A DNA stretch of 64,000 bases from Zwartia panacis (GCF_030410395.1 NZ_JAUHHF010000001.1:472219-536218); one strand, 5' to 3'. Positions 28,367-40,510 are shown, counted from the first letter of the stretch. The notes: a model not told the origin generated them from the letters alone. Numbers and translations: made by a program.

Positions 28367-31240
28367 TTAGCCGAGTTTGGCGCGTTGACCTTTAACCTGG
28401 GCAAGGGTCTCGCCAAATTGCGCAACACGTTGCTGTTCCTGCTCAACCACTGCGGCGGGGGCACGCGCCACAAATGACTCATTGGAAAGCTTGGCTTGGG
28501 CTTTGTTGATTTCACCCTCGAGTCGAGCGATTTCTTTGTCCAAACGTATTTTTTCAGCGGCAACGTCAATTTCAACTTTGAGCATTAACCGAGTGTTACC
28601 CACGACTTGGACAGGTGCGCCATCGTCAGGTAATGACGCGACCACATCGACCCCTGAGAGCTTGGCGAGCGCGGCAAGATAAGCGGCATGCTGCAGTAGC
28701 ATTTCTTGCGGACCTTCGGCGATCAGCGGCACGCGAGCCGCGGGCGATAGGTTCATCTCGCCGCGCAGCGCGCGCACTGCCTCTACCTGTCCTTTTAATA
28801 AATCTACTTGTGCGCAAGCGGCTGGATCAATGGCCTGGGGATTAGCTTGCGGGAAGGGCTGGACGGATATGCTGGTTTGCTCTTCGATCTGACGTTTACC
28901 AGCCACCACGGAAACTTTTTGCCAGAGCTCTTCGGTGATGAAAGGCATGATGGGGTGCATCAGACGCAGGATGGCTTCTAGTACGCGGATCAGCGTGCGT
29001 CGGGTTGCTCGTTGTTGCTCAGGTGTGCCTGTTTGGATCTGAACCTTGGAGAGTTCCAGATACCAGTCACAGTATTCATCCCAGACAAAGTGATACAAAG
29101 CGTTGGCGATGTTGTCGAAACGATAATCAGCAAAGCCTTTGGCAACATCAAGCTCCAGTTGTTGAAGTCGGCTAATAATCCATTTGTCAACAAAGCTTTC
29201 AGCGCTCGCATCGACTGCGGCCATGTCTTGGCCTTCAGTGTTCATCAGCACAAACCGAGTGGCATTCCATAGTTTGTTGCAGAAGTTTCTGTATCCCTCG
29301 CAGCGCTTGAGATCAAAATTGATGTTGCGTCCCAGTGTTGCATAAGCGGACATTGTGAAACGCAGGGCATCGCTTCCAAAAGCGGGAATGCCCTCGGGAA
29401 ACTGTCGACGAGTTGCTTTCTCGATGGCACCGGCTTGCTTGGGATTCATGAGGCCAAAAGTACGTTTTTTGACCAGAGTTTCCAGATCAACGCCGTCAAT
29501 CAGATCCACGGGGTCAAGCGTGTTTCCTTTTGATTTGCTCATTTTTTGGCCTTCTGCATCGCGAATCAGACCATGAACATAAACGTGCTTGAAGGGGACT
29601 TGTCCAGTCAAGTGCGTAGTCATCATCACCATTCGGGCGACCCAGAAAAAGATAATGTCAAAACCCGTTACCAAGACGCTCGAGGGCAAGTAACGCTCGT
29701 AGTCTGGGGTTTTTTCAGGCCAACCCATGGTGGTGAAGGGCACCAGTGCAGAGGAAAACCATGTATCCAGCACATCCGGATCACGTACAAGTGGTCCCTG
29801 CACCCCGGCTGCTTGGGCTTGTTTCAAAGCATCTTGTTCATCGTGCGCCACGAAAACTTCACCATTGGGCGCATACCAGGCGGGGATCTGATGGCCCCAC
29901 CACAGTTGTCGGGAAATACACCAGTCCTGGATGTTTTCAAGCCATTGGTTGTAGGTTGTTGTCCAGTTGCTGGGAAAGAACTCGACCTCTCCTTTTGCGA
30001 CAACCTCCAAAGCAACCTCGGTGATGCTCTTGCCGGGATGAAGGGTATCCGCGGGCGCGGGTTTGCTCATGGCGACGAACCATTGGTCCGTGAGCATCGG
30101 TTCGAGAACCTCTCCAGTTCGGTCGCCCCGCGGCTGCATCATTTTGTGCGCGTCAACTTTGACTAGAAAGCCTTGCGCTTCGAGTTCGGCGACGACAGCT
30201 TTGCGTGCGTCGTAGCGGTCAAGGCCGCGAAACTGTGCGGGACCTTGATCATTAATTTTTGCATCGAGTGTAAAGATCACAATCAAAGGGAGATTGTGTC
30301 GCATCGCGCAGGCGTAGTCGTTAAAGTCATGCGCGCCTGTGATCTTGACGCAACCCGTACCAAACGCCTGATCAACAAAATCATCCGCAATAATGGGAAT
30401 CTGGCGATCACAAAGCGGGAGGTCGACCATTTTGCCAATCAGATGTTGGTAGCGAGGATCTTCGGGGTGCACGCAAAGTGCGCCGTCCGCGAGCATGGTC
30501 TCGGGCCGGGTGGTCGCGATGGTCATGCCCCGGATAATTTCCTGAGATCCGTCTTCGTGCTTGATGGTTTGCGGACCATCAACAAAGGGATAGAGGATGT
30601 GCCAAAGATGGCCATCTGTCTCAACAGATTGGACTTCGAGATCCGATACGGCCGTCAGCAGTTTGGGATCCCAGTTGACCAAGCGTTTGCCGCGATAAAT
30701 CAAGCCTTGTTTGTAAAGGCGCACAAATGTTTCAACCACTCCGGCAGACATCTGTTTGTCCATCGTGAAGTATTCGCGCGGCCAGTCCGCTGATGCGCCC
30801 AGACGACGTACTTGGCTCGTGATGGTGTTTCCGGATAGCTCTTTCCACTCCCAGACTTTTTCAATGAACTTTTCACGGCCAAGGTCATGCCGTGAGGTTT
30901 TTTGAGCGTCGAGCTGTCGCTCAACGACAATCTGGGTAGCAATACCCGCGTGATCGGTGCCGGGGACAAATACGGTGTCATGTCCCAGCATCCGGTGGTA
31001 GCGAATCAGGCCATCCATGATGGTCTGGTTAAAGGCGTGACCCATGTGCAGAGTCCCAGTCACGTTCGGCGGTGGAAACTGAATGGCGTAGGGAATACCG
31101 GCGCCAGGGCCCTCTTTGGTGTGCTGGCCTGCGGCAAAGTAGCCCCTTTTTTCCCATTCCTGATACCAGCGAGCCTCAAGTGCCGCAGGCTCAAAACTTT
31201 TGGAAAGTTCCCCGTCGGGGGTGTTGTTGGGCTGATTCAT
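28367..31240 (-). CDS. valS: Valyl-tRNA synthetase
   Basis: A class I aminoacyl-tRNA synthetase, 957 residues, standard length. The HIGH-type motif is [13 protein letters not shown] near residues 54-66 and the KMSKS loop is [15 protein letters not shown] near 557-571. The CP1 editing domain includes [22 protein letters not shown]. The C-terminal coiled coil ([29 protein letters not shown]) that grips tRNA-Val is present. It charges tRNA-Val and edits Thr. It is transcribed divergently from ndk with a 156-base shared upstream region. Confidence 0.98.
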   Translation of the reverse strand: MNQPNNTPDGELSKSFEPAALEARWYQEWEKRGYFAAGQHTKEGPGAGIPYAIQFPPPNVTGTLHMGHAFNQTIMDGLIRYHRMLGHDTVFVPGTDHAGIATQIVVERQLDAQKTSRHDLGREKFIEKVWEWKELSGNTITSQVRRLGASADWPREYFTMDKQMSAGVVETFVRLYKQGLIYRGKRLVNWDPKLLTAVSDLEVQSVETDGHLWHILYPFVDGPQTIKHEDGSQEIIRGMTIATTRPETMLADGALCVHPEDPRYQHLIGKMVDLPLCDRQIPIIADDFVDQAFGTGCVKITGAHDFNDYACAMRHNLPLIVIFTLDAKINDQGPAQFRGLDRYDARKAVVAELEAQGFLVKVDAHKMMQPRGDRTGEVLEPMLTDQWFVAMSKPAPADTLHPGKSITEVALEVVAKGEVEFFPSNWTTTYNQWLENIQDWCISRQLWWGHQIPAWYAPNGEVFVAHDEQDALKQAQAAGVQGPLVRDPDVLDTWFSSALVPFTTMGWPEKTPDYERYLPSSVLVTGFDIIFFWVARMVMMTTHLTGQVPFKHVYVHGLIRDAEGQKMSKSKGNTLDPVDLIDGVDLETLVKKRTFGLMNPKQAGAIEKATRRQFPEGIPAFGSDALRFTMSAYATLGRNINFDLKRCEGYRNFCNKLWNATRFVLMNTEGQDMAAVDASAESFVDKWIISRLQQLELDVAKGFADYRFDNIANALYHFVWDEYCDWYLELSKVQIQTGTPEQQRATRRTLIRVLEAILRLMHPIMPFITEELWQKVSVVAGKRQIEEQTSISVQPFPQANPQAIDPAACAQVDLLKGQVEAVRALRGEMNLSPAARVPLIAEGPQEMLLQHAAYLAALAKLSGVDVVASLPDDGAPVQVVGNTRLMLKVEIDVAAEKIRLDKEIARLEGEINKAQAKLSNESFVARAPAAVVEQEQQRVAQFGETLAQVKGQRAKLG

Positions 31241-31308
31241 CGATATATCCGGAAAAAGTGGGGTCGCAAGTCGTCGCCAGAGGGCGAATAACTCGCTATT
31301 TTAGGGTG

Positions 31309-31335
31309 TTGCGGGCAGATGTGGCATGCTAGAAT
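31309..31335 (+). promoter_or_regulatory. Probable promoter for ndk
   Basis: TGCTAGAAT at 31327-31335 is an extended -10 element; TTGCGG at 31309-31314 is a possible -35 with a short 15-base spacer. It lies about 60 bases before the ndk ATG in the valS/ndk divergent region. Confidence 0.5.
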
Positions 31336-31396
31336 CATGGGTTAGGGTCAGCACAAGCAAAGTCCCTGTTTTTATTGAGATTTCTTGGAGTTTTAC

Positions 31397-31822
31397 ATGT
31401 CAGTCGAACGTACCTTATCGATTATCAAGCCTGATGCCGTGGCAAAAAATGTCATCGGTCAGATTATTGCCCGCTTTGAGGGCGCAGGCCTGAAAGTCAT
31501 CGCCGCACGCATGATGCATTTGTCGCGTGCCGACGCCGAGCGTTTTTACGCTGTTCACAGCGCACGTCCTTTTTTCAAAGATCTGGTCGATTTCATGATC
31601 TCTGGCCCTGTTTTTGTTCAAGCCCTCGAAGGTGAAAACGCCATCCAGAAAAATCGTGATCTGATGGGCGCAACCGACCCCAAGAAAGCTGAAAAAGGCA
31701 CGATCCGTGCTGATTTCGCAGACAGCATCGATGCAAACGCTGTTCACGGTTCAGACGCTCCTGAAACCGCCAAGGCAGAAATCGCCTTTTTCTTCCCCGA
31801 AATCAACATTCACAGCCGTTAA
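31397..31822 (+). CDS. ndk: Nucleoside diphosphate kinase
   Basis: Transfers the gamma phosphate between nucleoside di- and triphosphates through a phosphohistidine. 141 residues, the standard bacterial size. [18 protein letters not shown] starts the protein, and the family pattern continues with [23 protein letters not shown] and [18 protein letters not shown]. The usual catalytic segment [12 protein letters not shown] with its active His (near residue 117) is intact. The frame opens at 31385, but ATG 31397 has GGAG at 31387-31390 and matches the family start. Confidence 0.98.
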   Translation: MSVERTLSIIKPDAVAKNVIGQIIARFEGAGLKVIAARMMHLSRADAERFYAVHSARPFFKDLVDFMISGPVFVQALEGENAIQKNRDLMGATDPKKAEKGTIRADFADSIDANAVHGSDAPETAKAEIAFFFPEINIHSR

Positions 31823-31852
31823 TTCGGTTGTCTGGCTCGTGGCACATCACGC

Positions 31853-33019
31853 ATGCATCCTGAACCGATCAATCTGCTTGGGCTCGATGCCTCGGCACTG
31901 ACCCAGCTAGTTGGGCAGTGGGGGGGCAAGCCTTTTCGTGCCCGGCAGCTTCAAAAATGGGTGCATCAGCGTGGTACGAGTCAGTTCGACGACATGACCG
32001 ATCTTGCGCGCGATTTTCGCGCGCAACTTACGCAACGTTGTGTTGTTCAGGCTCCCAAAGTTTTATCCCAGCACCGGTCATCAGACGGCACCAGAAAGTG
32101 GTTGTTCGATGTCGGGCAGGGCAATGCGATCGAGTCCGTGTTTATTCCCGAGGACGATCGCGGCACATTGTGCATATCGAGTCAGGCAGGTTGTAACGTT
32201 GCCTGCAGATTTTGTTCGACCGGACATCAGGGTTTCAATCGCAATCTCACTGCAGCAGAGATTATCGGACAGCTCTGGTGGGCAAGACATGAGTTGATGC
32301 AGGATCTCGACTCCGCCCGCATTCAGCATGCCAATCCTGACCGTCACGCGGTGGTGACCAATGAAACTCGCTTGATCAGTAATGTGGTCATGATGGGTAT
32401 GGGCGAGCCCCTGCTCAATTACGAGCCTGTTCTCGCGGCATTGCGCATGATGCTGGACGATAATGCGTATGGTTTGTCGCGCAGGCGCGTGACAGTCTCG
32501 ACCTCCGGCGTGGTGCCGATGATGGACAGGTTGTCCCAGGATTGCCCTGTCGCATTGGCAGTTTCCCTGCATGCGCCGAATGATGCGCTGCGCGACGAGT
32601 TGGTACCCCTGAACAAAAAGTATCCGCTTGACGAGCTTCTTGCGGCTTGTGAACGATATCTGGAGTTTGCACCCAGAGACTTCATTACTTTTGAGTATGT
32701 GATGCTGGATGGTGTCAATGACAGCGACCTGCATGCAAAACAGCTCATAGAAATTGCTCGCCGGGTACATTGCAAACTCAATCTGATTCCTTTTAATCCT
32801 TTTCCTGCCTCCGGATTGCAAAGATCTTCGGCGGCAAGAATAAAAGTATTTTCCCAGCATCTGATAGATGCTGGCATCGTGACAACGGTGCGCAAAACGC
32901 GCGGAGACGATATCGACGCGGCGTGTGGTCAGCTTGCAGGTGAGGTCAAGGACCGCACCAATCTCAGTGAGAAAATGGCCTCAAGAAAAATGATCCCCAT
33001 CAAGGAGACGCGTGAATGA
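31853..33019 (+). CDS. rlmN: 23S rRNA/tRNA adenine-C2 methyltransferase (radical SAM)
   Basis: Methylates A2503 of 23S rRNA and A37 of some tRNAs. 388 residues. The radical-SAM cluster motif CNVACRFC has cysteines at residues 114, 118 and 121. The SAM-binding GMGEPLLNY and the sequence [17 protein letters not shown] are conserved, and the second catalytic cysteine lies in [17 protein letters not shown] near residue 360. ATG start; its stop overlaps the rodZ-like start (ATGA). Part of the conserved ndk-rlmN-rodZ-ispG-hisS order. Confidence 0.97.
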   Translation: MHPEPINLLGLDASALTQLVGQWGGKPFRARQLQKWVHQRGTSQFDDMTDLARDFRAQLTQRCVVQAPKVLSQHRSSDGTRKWLFDVGQGNAIESVFIPEDDRGTLCISSQAGCNVACRFCSTGHQGFNRNLTAAEIIGQLWWARHELMQDLDSARIQHANPDRHAVVTNETRLISNVVMMGMGEPLLNYEPVLAALRMMLDDNAYGLSRRRVTVSTSGVVPMMDRLSQDCPVALAVSLHAPNDALRDELVPLNKKYPLDELLAACERYLEFAPRDFITFEYVMLDGVNDSDLHAKQLIEIARRVHCKLNLIPFNPFPASGLQRSSAARIKVFSQHLIDAGIVTTVRKTRGDDIDAACGQLAGEVKDRTNLSEKMASRKMIPIKETRE

Positions 33020-33507
33020 GTGAGCTTGATTTAAGCAGTCCTTTGCGAACAGAGTCTGCGCCTGTGCCAACTGAGCTCATCACGTCAGCAGGGTCATTGC
33101 GTGCATTGCGCATTTCCAAGGGATTTTCGATTGAAGACGTTGCGGTCAGACTCAAATACGCTGCGCGTCATATCGAGGCGCTTGAGTCGGAAAGCTACGA
33201 TAGCTTGCCACAGGGACTTGGCTTGCGAAGCATGGTCAGAAGTTATTCAAAACTGTTAGGTATCGACCCCAAACCTCTCGAAATTGCTCTGCAATCGCGT
33301 ATCGGTAAAGTCGAGGGAGGCATTGCCAATCACACCTCGATCAGAACGCTGGGCGCGCATCAGGCTGAACAAGTGCCGCACTCAGGGGCATGGGTCTGGC
33401 TTGTTTTAATTTTTCTGGTTGTGATCGCTGTGCTCGGTGTTGCGGTTTGGCAGGGTCTGATTCCTCAAGCCTGGGTGCCTGATTGGGTTGAGGCGTTATT
33501 TCAATGA
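33016..33507 (+). CDS. RodZ-like helix-turn-helix membrane protein (short form)
   Basis: A 163-residue protein with a RodZ-type HTH_25 domain at about residues 28-95 ([38 protein letters not shown]) and one membrane segment near 125-146 ([20 protein letters not shown]). RodZ anchors MreB to the membrane for rod shape. This protein stops shortly after the membrane segment and lacks the periplasmic DUF4115 domain of E. coli RodZ (337 residues), so its periplasmic role is reduced or absent. It overlaps rlmN by 4 bases and ispG by 4 bases. Confidence 0.85.
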   Translation: MSELDLSSPLRTESAPVPTELITSAGSLRALRISKGFSIEDVAVRLKYAARHIEALESESYDSLPQGLGLRSMVRSYSKLLGIDPKPLEIALQSRIGKVEGGIANHTSIRTLGAHQAEQVPHSGAWVWLVLIFLVVIAVLGVAVWQGLIPQAWVPDWVEALFQ

Positions 33508-34790
33508 GTCAAATTTCTACCTCCCGGGATGAGCCCGTCATCCAACCCTTGATTGGTCCTTCAGCACGGCATCGCACCAGGAAGGTTTTGGTTGCATGGG
33601 GTGATCAAAAAGTATGGATTGGTGGTGATGCGCCGGTCGTCGTGCAATCGATGACCAATACCGATACTGCCGATGCTATTGCAACGGCTATTCAGGTCAA
33701 AGAACTGGCGCTGGCCGGTTCTGAGATTGTGCGGATTACTGTCAACACACCCGAAGCGGCCCGTGAGGTGATCGCGATCCGGGAACAACTCGATCGCATG
33801 GGTATTTCTGTCCCCCTAGCTGGAGACTTTCATTACAACGGTCATAAGTTACTGACTCAGTTTCCAGATTGTGCACAAGCGCTTTCCAAATATCGTATTA
33901 ATCCAGGCAACATGGGGGGTGGAAAAAAGCGGGATGATAATTTTGCCCAGATGATTGAAGTTGCCTGTCGTCATCAAAAACCTGTGCGCATCGGGGTCAA
34001 CTGGGGCAGTCTTGATCATGAATTGCTCGCACGCATGATGGATGAAAACGTCAAGCTTGCTCAGCCAAGAGACGGACGTGCTGTCATGCGGGACGCTCTA
34101 GTTGTCTCGGCGATTAGTAACGCAGAACGCGCCCAGGAACTTGGTTTACCGGGCGACGCGATTATTCTTTCTTGCAAAGTGAGTCATGTGCAGGATCTGA
34201 TTGCGGTTTATCGCGACCTTGCCGCACGATGCGATTATCCCTTGCACCTTGGGTTGACTGAAGCTGGTATGGGAAGCAAGGGCATTGTGGCTTCCACTGC
34301 GGCCTTGAGCGTCTTACTGCAAGAAGGTATCGGAGATACGATTCGAATCTCTCTGACCCCAGAACCAGGAGGCGATCGTACGCGTGAAGTCATCGTGGCA
34401 CAGGAAATTCTGCAAACGATGGGGTTGAGAGCCTTTACGCCGATGGTGGTTGCTTGTCCTGGATGCGGTCGCACCAGCAGCACGGTTTTTCAAGAACTGG
34501 CTGATCGCATACAGACCTATCTGCGAGAGCAAATGCCACTCTGGAAAACACAATATCCAGGCGTTGAATCGATGAACGTCGCTGTCATGGGGTGCGTGGT
34601 GAACGGACCTGGCGAGAGTCGGCATGCGGATATCGGTATCAGTTTGCCAGGCACGGGTGAGGTTCCCTCAGCCCCGGTGTTTGTCGATGGTGAGCGCACC
34701 GTCACTCTGAAGGGTGATCATATCGCCGAAGAGTTTCAAAAAATTGTTCAGGATTACGTCGCACGCCGTTACGGCGCTCACGCGAGATAA
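33504..34790 (+). CDS. ispG: 4-hydroxy-3-methylbut-2-enyl diphosphate synthase
   Basis: The [4Fe-4S] enzyme of the MEP isoprenoid pathway that converts MEcPP to HMBPP. 428 residues, typical of betaproteobacteria. The N-terminal TIM barrel includes [17 protein letters not shown] and [13 protein letters not shown]; the cluster cysteines are in [16 protein letters not shown] and [21 protein letters not shown] start overlapping the preceding stop (ATGA). Electrons probably come from ferredoxin/flavodoxin encoded elsewhere. Confidence 0.98.
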   Translation: MSQISTSRDEPVIQPLIGPSARHRTRKVLVAWGDQKVWIGGDAPVVVQSMTNTDTADAIATAIQVKELALAGSEIVRITVNTPEAAREVIAIREQLDRMGISVPLAGDFHYNGHKLLTQFPDCAQALSKYRINPGNMGGGKKRDDNFAQMIEVACRHQKPVRIGVNWGSLDHELLARMMDENVKLAQPRDGRAVMRDALVVSAISNAERAQELGLPGDAIILSCKVSHVQDLIAVYRDLAARCDYPLHLGLTEAGMGSKGIVASTAALSVLLQEGIGDTIRISLTPEPGGDRTREVIVAQEILQTMGLRAFTPMVVACPGCGRTSSTVFQELADRIQTYLREQMPLWKTQYPGVESMNVAVMGCVVNGPGESRHADIGISLPGTGEVPSAPVFVDGERTVTLKGDHIAEEFQKIVQDYVARRYGAHAR

Positions 34791-34798
34791 CATTATTT

Positions 34799-36088
34799 AT
34801 GACACAAGCATTTTCCAAGGTCACCGCAATACGCGGGATGAACGACGCATTGCCAGGTTCTGGTGCCCGCTGGGAACAACTTGAAGAAGTTGTTCGCCAA
34901 TGGTTGTCTGATTATGGTTATCGCAATATGCGTACCCCGATCCTCGAGCACACGCGCTTATTTACAAGAGGGATTGGAGAGGTGACTGACATTGTCGAAA
35001 AGGAAATGTACAGTTTCACGGATTCGCTGAACGGCGAATCTTTGACGATGCGTCCCGAGTTCACGGCAGGGATGGTTCGCGCTGCAATCGAACACAACCT
35101 GCTGTACGATCGCCCACAGCGAGTTTATGCGATGGGCCCTGTTTTCAGGCATGAGCGTCCACAACGTGGGCGTTATCGGCAATTTCATCAAATTGATGTT
35201 GAAGCGCTCGGGCTGCCCGGTCCTGATATCGATGCTGAATTGATCGTGATGGTGGCCAGATTATGGAAAGCTTTGGGTATCACCGATGTGCAACTTGAGA
35301 TCAACTCTCTTGGACAAGGTCAGGAACGATCCGCGCATCGCGCAGCGTTGATTGAGCATCTCGAAGCGCACAAAGCGGTTCTAGACGAGGACGGTTTGCG
35401 ACGCATGTATACCAATCCTCTGCGTGTGCTGGACACTAAAAATCCGGCCATGCAGGCGATGGCTGACTCAGCGCCCAAGCTTTTTGACTTTCTAGGTGAG
35501 GCGTCTCGTGCCCATTTTGAAGGTGTTTGTGCGCGACTCGATGATGCCGGGGTCGCCTATCGACTGAATCCCAGAATGGTTCGAGGTCTGGACTACTACA
35601 ATCTGACAGTATTTGAGTGGGTCACTGACAAGCTTGGCGCGCAAGCAACGGTGTGTGGTGGCGGACGTTACGATGGGTTGATTGAGTTGCTTGGCGGAAA
35701 ACCTGCACCTGCGGTGGGTTTTGCAATTGGCATGGAGCGGCTCATGGATTTGTGGGGTCAGTACCAGCCAGAGGTTGCCAAGGCGGAATGTTCAGTCTAC
35801 TTTGTCCACCAAGGTGAACAAGCCCAGCGTAAGGCTGCATTGCTTGCCGAAGGTCTGCGAGATGTGGGTATTTCTGCCATTGTCCACGCGGGCTCCGGGA
35901 GTTTTAAGTCGCAGTTCAAGCGTGCGGATGCAAGCGGCGCACAGATTGCGGTTATTCTTGGGGGCGATGAGCTCGAGTCAGGTACGGCCTCGGTGAAAAT
36001 GTTACGTGCTGAGCAATCAGATGCGCTCGCTCAGCAGCAAGTGCCATTGGATAATTTAGTTGTGTATTTGAAAGATAAGGTTAATTAG
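34799..36088 (+). CDS. hisS: Histidyl-tRNA synthetase
   Basis: A class II synthetase, 429 residues. Motif 1 region [26 protein letters not shown], motif 2 [22 protein letters not shown], the histidine A loop [13 protein letters not shown], the GGGRYDGL loop and motif 3 [12 protein letters not shown] are all visible. It lies 8 bases after ispG and 2 bases before the next gene, in a tight operon. It should not be confused with hisZ at 44273, its catalytically dead relative. Confidence 0.98.
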   Translation: MTQAFSKVTAIRGMNDALPGSGARWEQLEEVVRQWLSDYGYRNMRTPILEHTRLFTRGIGEVTDIVEKEMYSFTDSLNGESLTMRPEFTAGMVRAAIEHNLLYDRPQRVYAMGPVFRHERPQRGRYRQFHQIDVEALGLPGPDIDAELIVMVARLWKALGITDVQLEINSLGQGQERSAHRAALIEHLEAHKAVLDEDGLRRMYTNPLRVLDTKNPAMQAMADSAPKLFDFLGEASRAHFEGVCARLDDAGVAYRLNPRMVRGLDYYNLTVFEWVTDKLGAQATVCGGGRYDGLIELLGGKPAPAVGFAIGMERLMDLWGQYQPEVAKAECSVYFVHQGEQAQRKAALLAEGLRDVGISAIVHAGSGSFKSQFKRADASGAQIAVILGGDELESGTASVKMLRAEQSDALAQQQVPLDNLVVYLKDKVN

Positions 36089-36090
36089 GC

Positions 36091-36723
36091 ATGGCTTACG
36101 ATCTCGACGAACAAGAACAAATAGACCAGATTAAAGCCTGGTGGAACAAGTACGGCACCCTGGTGCTGACTGTCTTGATTATTGCGACAGCCGCCGTGGC
36201 AGCCTGGCGGGGTTGGCAATGGTACGAAGGACACCAGTCATCTCAGGCGCGCGGTTACTTTGAGGCACTCGAGGAGGCTGGACGTTCCCAGGGTGAGGAG
36301 TCTGTCGCGCGGATCAATGCCGCGATGAAAACCTTGCGCAGCGATTATGCTGCGACGGACTACGCGGCGCGCGGGGCTTTGGTTGCCGCATCCGCACTGG
36401 CTTCACGCAAAGACCTCCCGGGTGCCCGAGCACAGCTTGAGTGGCTTGCACAGACCAAGCACGCTGCCTTGGTGCCAGTTGCCCGGTTGCGATTGGCAGC
36501 CTTGTTTCTTGATCAAAAAGAATACGATTCGGCGCTCGCTCAGCTCAAGGACGCACCACCTTCTTTTGAGGGATTGTTCGCGGATCGACGTGGCGACATT
36601 CTGGCTGCGCAGGGCAAGTCTGCCGATGCCAAAAAGGCCTGGAATGCAGCCATCGAATCTCTTGGTCCCACCAATCCGTTAACACCTATCGTTAAGCTCA
36701 AACTTGATGCATTGGGAGGTTGA
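36091..36723 (+). CDS. yfgM: YfgM-type membrane-anchored tetratricopeptide protein
   Basis: A 210-residue inner-membrane protein with a short cytoplasmic N-terminus (MAYDLDEQEQIDQIKAWWNKYG), one membrane segment (residues about 23-42) and a periplasmic helical TPR-like domain. In E. coli YfgM is a SecYEG-associated chaperone partner of PpiD that helps outer-membrane protein transit. Its place directly between hisS and bamB is the same as in E. coli and other proteobacteria. The start lies 2 bases after hisS. Confidence 0.9.
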   Translation: MAYDLDEQEQIDQIKAWWNKYGTLVLTVLIIATAAVAAWRGWQWYEGHQSSQARGYFEALEEAGRSQGEESVARINAAMKTLRSDYAATDYAARGALVAASALASRKDLPGARAQLEWLAQTKHAALVPVARLRLAALFLDQKEYDSALAQLKDAPPSFEGLFADRRGDILAAQGKSADAKKAWNAAIESLGPTNPLTPIVKLKLDALGG

Positions 36724-36725
36724 GT

Positions 36726-37883
36726 ATGCGTTCATCTTTTGCAATAGGTTTTTTTCGTGTTTTCGCGACGTTGATTGCGACGGCCACACTCGCGGGCTGC
36801 AGCCTGTTTGGAAAAGATGATGATCGCTACAAACCAGCACCACTGACCTCATTTATACCTGGCTTAGCCGCGCAAGTGGCTTGGAAAGCGCAGATTGGCA
36901 GTGGTTCTGGCTTGGGCTTTGCTCCCGCAATTGTTCAGAACACTGCTTATGCCGCAACGCCTGACGGTGCGGTTGTCAAAGTTGATCTTCAGACTGGCGG
37001 AGTTGTCTGGAGAGCGATGATCGATAAAAAACTCTCAGCGGGTGCAGGCAGTGATGGCAAGATCACGGCCGTCGTCACCAGAGAGGGGATGGTGGTGGCG
37101 CTGGATGAGGCAGGGCAGGTTAAATGGCGCGCTCAAGCCACCAGTGACGTGACGATCCCGCCCGTAGTCGGTTACGGGGTGGTGGTGGTTCGTAGCGGTG
37201 ATTATCGGGTGCAGGCTTTTAATGCGGAAACCGGAGATCGTATTTGGAGCGTTCAGCGCCCAGGCCCCGCTCTGACTTTGAGAGCACCCGCCCGCATGTT
37301 GATGTTTGAAGGTTTGGTGATCAGTGCGATTCCCGGTGGAAAACTTATTGGTATCAATGCGGTATCCGGTGATGTCCAATGGGAAGGTACTGTGGCTGTT
37401 CCCAAGGGATCCTCTGATCTTGAGCGTGTGATTGATGTTGTCGGCGCGCCTGTCGTGCTGGGTCCCGTGATGTGTGCAGTGTCCTATCAGGGTCGAATCG
37501 TTTGTTTTGATATCGCAGCAGGCGGTCGTCCAGCCTGGACGAAAGATTTTTCTTCTTTGTCAGGACTGACGCTGGATAATAGACAGGTGTATGCGCCTAA
37601 TCAAACGGATGTTGTCAGCGCATTAAGCTTGCAAAACGGTGCAGTCGTCTGGACCCAGGATGCCTTGCGCAATCGTAAGCTGACCAGTCCTGCGGCCGTG
37701 GGAGTTGCCGTAGCTGTGGGTGACTATGAAGGCTTCGTGCATTTCATGGCCCAAGATGATGGGCATTTACTTGCCCGGGTTTCTGTGGGCGGCGGAGCGA
37801 TTCGTTCGCCGCTATTGGCCACGCCTCAGGGCGTGCTTGTTCAAACGGGTGATGGTGCGCTCGTAATGTTGGCGTTGAAATAA
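36726..37883 (+). CDS. bamB: Outer membrane assembly lipoprotein BamB
   Basis: Beta-propeller lipoprotein of the BAM complex that inserts outer-membrane proteins. 385 residues, with signal peptide and lipobox LAGC (about residues 21-24) and eight PQQ-like blades (for example GAVVKVDLQTGGVVWRA and GDRIWSVQRP). The frame opens at TTG 36720, but ATG 36726 follows GGGAGG (36714-36719) at a proper distance and is chosen. The operon position after yfgM is conserved. Confidence 0.95.
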   Translation: MRSSFAIGFFRVFATLIATATLAGCSLFGKDDDRYKPAPLTSFIPGLAAQVAWKAQIGSGSGLGFAPAIVQNTAYAATPDGAVVKVDLQTGGVVWRAMIDKKLSAGAGSDGKITAVVTREGMVVALDEAGQVKWRAQATSDVTIPPVVGYGVVVVRSGDYRVQAFNAETGDRIWSVQRPGPALTLRAPARMLMFEGLVISAIPGGKLIGINAVSGDVQWEGTVAVPKGSSDLERVIDVVGAPVVLGPVMCAVSYQGRIVCFDIAAGGRPAWTKDFSSLSGLTLDNRQVYAPNQTDVVSALSLQNGAVVWTQDALRNRKLTSPAAVGVAVAVGDYEGFVHFMAQDDGHLLARVSVGGGAIRSPLLATPQGVLVQTGDGALVMLALK

Positions 37884-37886
37884 CTC

Positions 37887-39287
37887 GTGTCTGTCAAACC
37901 TGTCGTCGTTTTAGTGGGGCGCCCGAATGTGGGCAAGTCCACACTTTTTAATCGCCTGACGCGTTCGCGCTCAGCCCTTGTTGCTGATTTTTCGGGTTTG
38001 ACCCGTGATCGCCATTACGGAGAGGGTCGAGTCGGCCAAACGCCATTCATCGTGGTTGACACCGGCGGCTTTGAGCCTGTCGCCAAATCAGGCATCCTGC
38101 ATCAGATGGCCCGCCAGACCAAGCAGGCGATCGCAGAAGCTGATGTTGTCATTTTCATGGTGGATGCCCGTGCCGGACTGAATGCGCACGATCATGATAT
38201 TTCAAGGCTTTTGCGCAAGCTCGGTCAGCGCGTCATTCTTTGTGTCAACAAAGCCGAAGGCATGCCACATGGAAGCGCAGTGGCCGAGTTCCACGAACTT
38301 GGCTTGGGACTGCCTGTTGCAATTTCTGCCGCGCACGGTGATGGCATTGCAGATCTGATTGAACTTGCACTTCAGGGCCTCGGTGAGCCTGAACCTGAAG
38401 CGCCAGAGTTCGATGCGGATGATGCAGAGCCGACTGACGCGACTTTGAAACTCGAGGCTGATGCGGTTGAACCTGAGCTTAAGCACCGCATCAAACTTGC
38501 GATTGTCGGTCGACCCAACGTCGGTAAATCAACCCTCATCAATACACTCTTGGGGGAAGAGCGCGTCATTGCTTTTGACATGCCCGGCACGACGCGCGAC
38601 GCAATCGAAATTGAATTCGACCGGGGCGGTAAACAATATACGCTGATCGATACAGCCGGTTTGCGAAAGCGCGGCAAGGTTTTTGAAGCCATTGAGAAAT
38701 TTTCCGTCATCAAGACGTTGCAAGCGATTGAGGCAAGCAATGTAGTGTTGTTGATGATTGATGCTCAACAGGAAGTTTCCGAGCAAGACGCTCACATTGC
38801 AGGTTTTATTCTTGAAACAGGTCGCGCACTGGTTGTAGCGATCAACAAGTGGGATGGTCTGGATGAGGATCAGCGCGAAAAAATTCAACGTGAATTTGAT
38901 CGCAAGCTTCGTTTTCTCTCCTTCGCGCGTGTACACACGATCTCCGCATTGCGCGGACAGGGCATCAATACGGTCTTGCGTTCTGTGAATGCGGCTCATG
39001 CCGCAGCCTTCGCCAAGCTCTCCACTCCCAGGTTGACGCGCGAATTGCAAGCGGCCGTTGAACAACAACCCCCACCACGCAAGGGTATCTTTAGACCCAA
39101 AATGCGTTACGCTCATCAGGGTGGTCAAAATCCTCCACTGATCATTGTCCACGGCAATGCACTGGATGCGATTCCCGATTCTTATCGGCGTTATTTGGAA
39201 AATAGATTCCGTGATGCTTTTGAGTTGGCCGGTACGCCCTTGCGCATTGAGTTCAAATCGTCTTACAACCCCTACGCGGATAATTAA
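37887..39287 (+). CDS. der: Ribosome-associated GTPase Der (EngA)
   Basis: A 466-residue GTPase with two G domains in tandem, each with GRPNVGKST (near residues 10-18 and 209-217), and matching DTGGFE / [10 protein letters not shown] switch-2 regions, NKAEG and NKWDG base-recognition motifs. A C-terminal KH-like domain (from about 375) binds rRNA. An acidic linker ([16 protein letters not shown]) joins the two G domains. It is needed for 50S subunit assembly. Start codon is GTG at 37887; no nearer ATG is better placed. Confidence 0.97.
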   Translation: MSVKPVVVLVGRPNVGKSTLFNRLTRSRSALVADFSGLTRDRHYGEGRVGQTPFIVVDTGGFEPVAKSGILHQMARQTKQAIAEADVVIFMVDARAGLNAHDHDISRLLRKLGQRVILCVNKAEGMPHGSAVAEFHELGLGLPVAISAAHGDGIADLIELALQGLGEPEPEAPEFDADDAEPTDATLKLEADAVEPELKHRIKLAIVGRPNVGKSTLINTLLGEERVIAFDMPGTTRDAIEIEFDRGGKQYTLIDTAGLRKRGKVFEAIEKFSVIKTLQAIEASNVVLLMIDAQQEVSEQDAHIAGFILETGRALVVAINKWDGLDEDQREKIQREFDRKLRFLSFARVHTISALRGQGINTVLRSVNAAHAAAFAKLSTPRLTRELQAAVEQQPPPRKGIFRPKMRYAHQGGQNPPLIIVHGNALDAIPDSYRRYLENRFRDAFELAGTPLRIEFKSSYNPYADN

Positions 39288-39293
39288 GTTGTC

Positions 39294-40394
39294 ATGAGTC
39301 GTTACTGGAATAGTTTGGTCGCTAAGCTTGATCCCTATGTTCCGGGTGAGCAGCCGCGTATTCAGAACTTGATCAAGCTCAACACAAACGAGCATCCTTA
39401 TGGTCCTTCGCCAAAGGTTCTTGAGGCGATCAAAGCTCAAACCAATGACAGTTTGCGCTTATATCCCGATCCAACGGCTCTAGAGCTCAGGCAAGCGATC
39501 GGACGGCGCTTTAATCTTGTGCCTGAACAGGTTTTTGTGGGCAATGGATCCGACGAGGTGTTGGCGCATGTTTTTCATGCGCTGCTCAAGCACGATCAGC
39601 CCGTGCTGTTTCCGGATATCACCTACAGTTTTTATCCGGTGTATTGCGGTCTCTACGAAATTCAGTACAAAACTCTACCGCTTGATGCGCATTTGAAAAT
39701 CCGTGTGGAGGATTATCTGCCTTCCCCTGGTGACAGAAATGTGGGTGGGATCATTTTCCCCAACCCCAATGCTCCCACCGGTTCAGCCCATGCTTTAGGT
39801 GATGTTGAGCGCATTGTTGCCGCAAACCCTGACGTGGTCGTGGTTGTGGATGAGGCCTATGTGGATTTCGGTGCACAAAGCGCGGTCAGTCTGATTGATC
39901 AGTATCCTAATCTTCTCGTGGTTCATACTCTTTCCAAGTCTCGCTCACTTGCCGGTCTTCGCGTGGGCTATGCGATGGGACATCCTGATCTGATTCAGGG
40001 CCTGGATCGGGTGAAAAATAGTTTTAACTCCTATCCATTGGATCGACTTGCTCTGGCGGGTGCTACGGCAGCGATTGAGGATCAGGCTCACTTTGAAGCC
40101 ACGCGCGATGCTGTTGTTCGTACTCGCGGCATGCTGACCCAAGGATTGGAGCAGCTGGGGTTCGAGGTTTTGCCCTCGACTGCGAATTTTGTCTTTGCAA
40201 GACATCCTGCGCGCGATGGCGCCTTACTTGCATCCGCTTTGCGTGAAAAAAATATTATCGTTCGTCACTTTAAAAAGCCCAGGATCGATCAATATCTACG
40301 CATCACAATTGGCACAGACGAGCAGTGCGCCAAACTTCTCGAAGCATGTCAGTCAATTCTGAATGGATCTGCTGTTAGATCATTTGGTAACTAA
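39294..40394 (+). CDS. hisC: Histidinol-phosphate aminotransferase
   Basis: PLP-dependent aminotransferase of histidine synthesis (imidazole-acetol phosphate to histidinol phosphate), 366 residues. [16 protein letters not shown] near residue 27 and the PLP lysine region [21 protein letters not shown] near residue 210 are typical of HisC. The conserved PNAPTG loop is present ([14 protein letters not shown]). Burkholderiales usually carry two hisC copies; this is the one between der and hfq. Confidence 0.94.
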   Translation: MSRYWNSLVAKLDPYVPGEQPRIQNLIKLNTNEHPYGPSPKVLEAIKAQTNDSLRLYPDPTALELRQAIGRRFNLVPEQVFVGNGSDEVLAHVFHALLKHDQPVLFPDITYSFYPVYCGLYEIQYKTLPLDAHLKIRVEDYLPSPGDRNVGGIIFPNPNAPTGSAHALGDVERIVAANPDVVVVVDEAYVDFGAQSAVSLIDQYPNLLVVHTLSKSRSLAGLRVGYAMGHPDLIQGLDRVKNSFNSYPLDRLALAGATAAIEDQAHFEATRDAVVRTRGMLTQGLEQLGFEVLPSTANFVFARHPARDGALLASALREKNIIVRHFKKPRIDQYLRITIGTDEQCAKLLEACQSILNGSAVRSFGN

Positions 40395-40510
40395 TCGTTT
40401 CATAAACTGGCGCACCGAGGGAAAACCCTGTACAGTGTGATCATTGGCGCCGCATCGCAGCAATATCCTCACGTTGCGGGGTCGTTAACAACAACATATG
40501 GAGCCTGCCA

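Noticed and set aside
29546..30166. Open frames of about 200 residues on the plus strand across valS (also 30173-30793)
   Set aside because: valS is complete and unambiguous on the minus strand; these are shadows.
38529..39440. A 303-residue open frame on the minus strand across der and hisC
   Set aside because: It lies opposite two well-identified genes, has no recognisable motif and no fitting start signal, so it is a shadow of their codon pattern.
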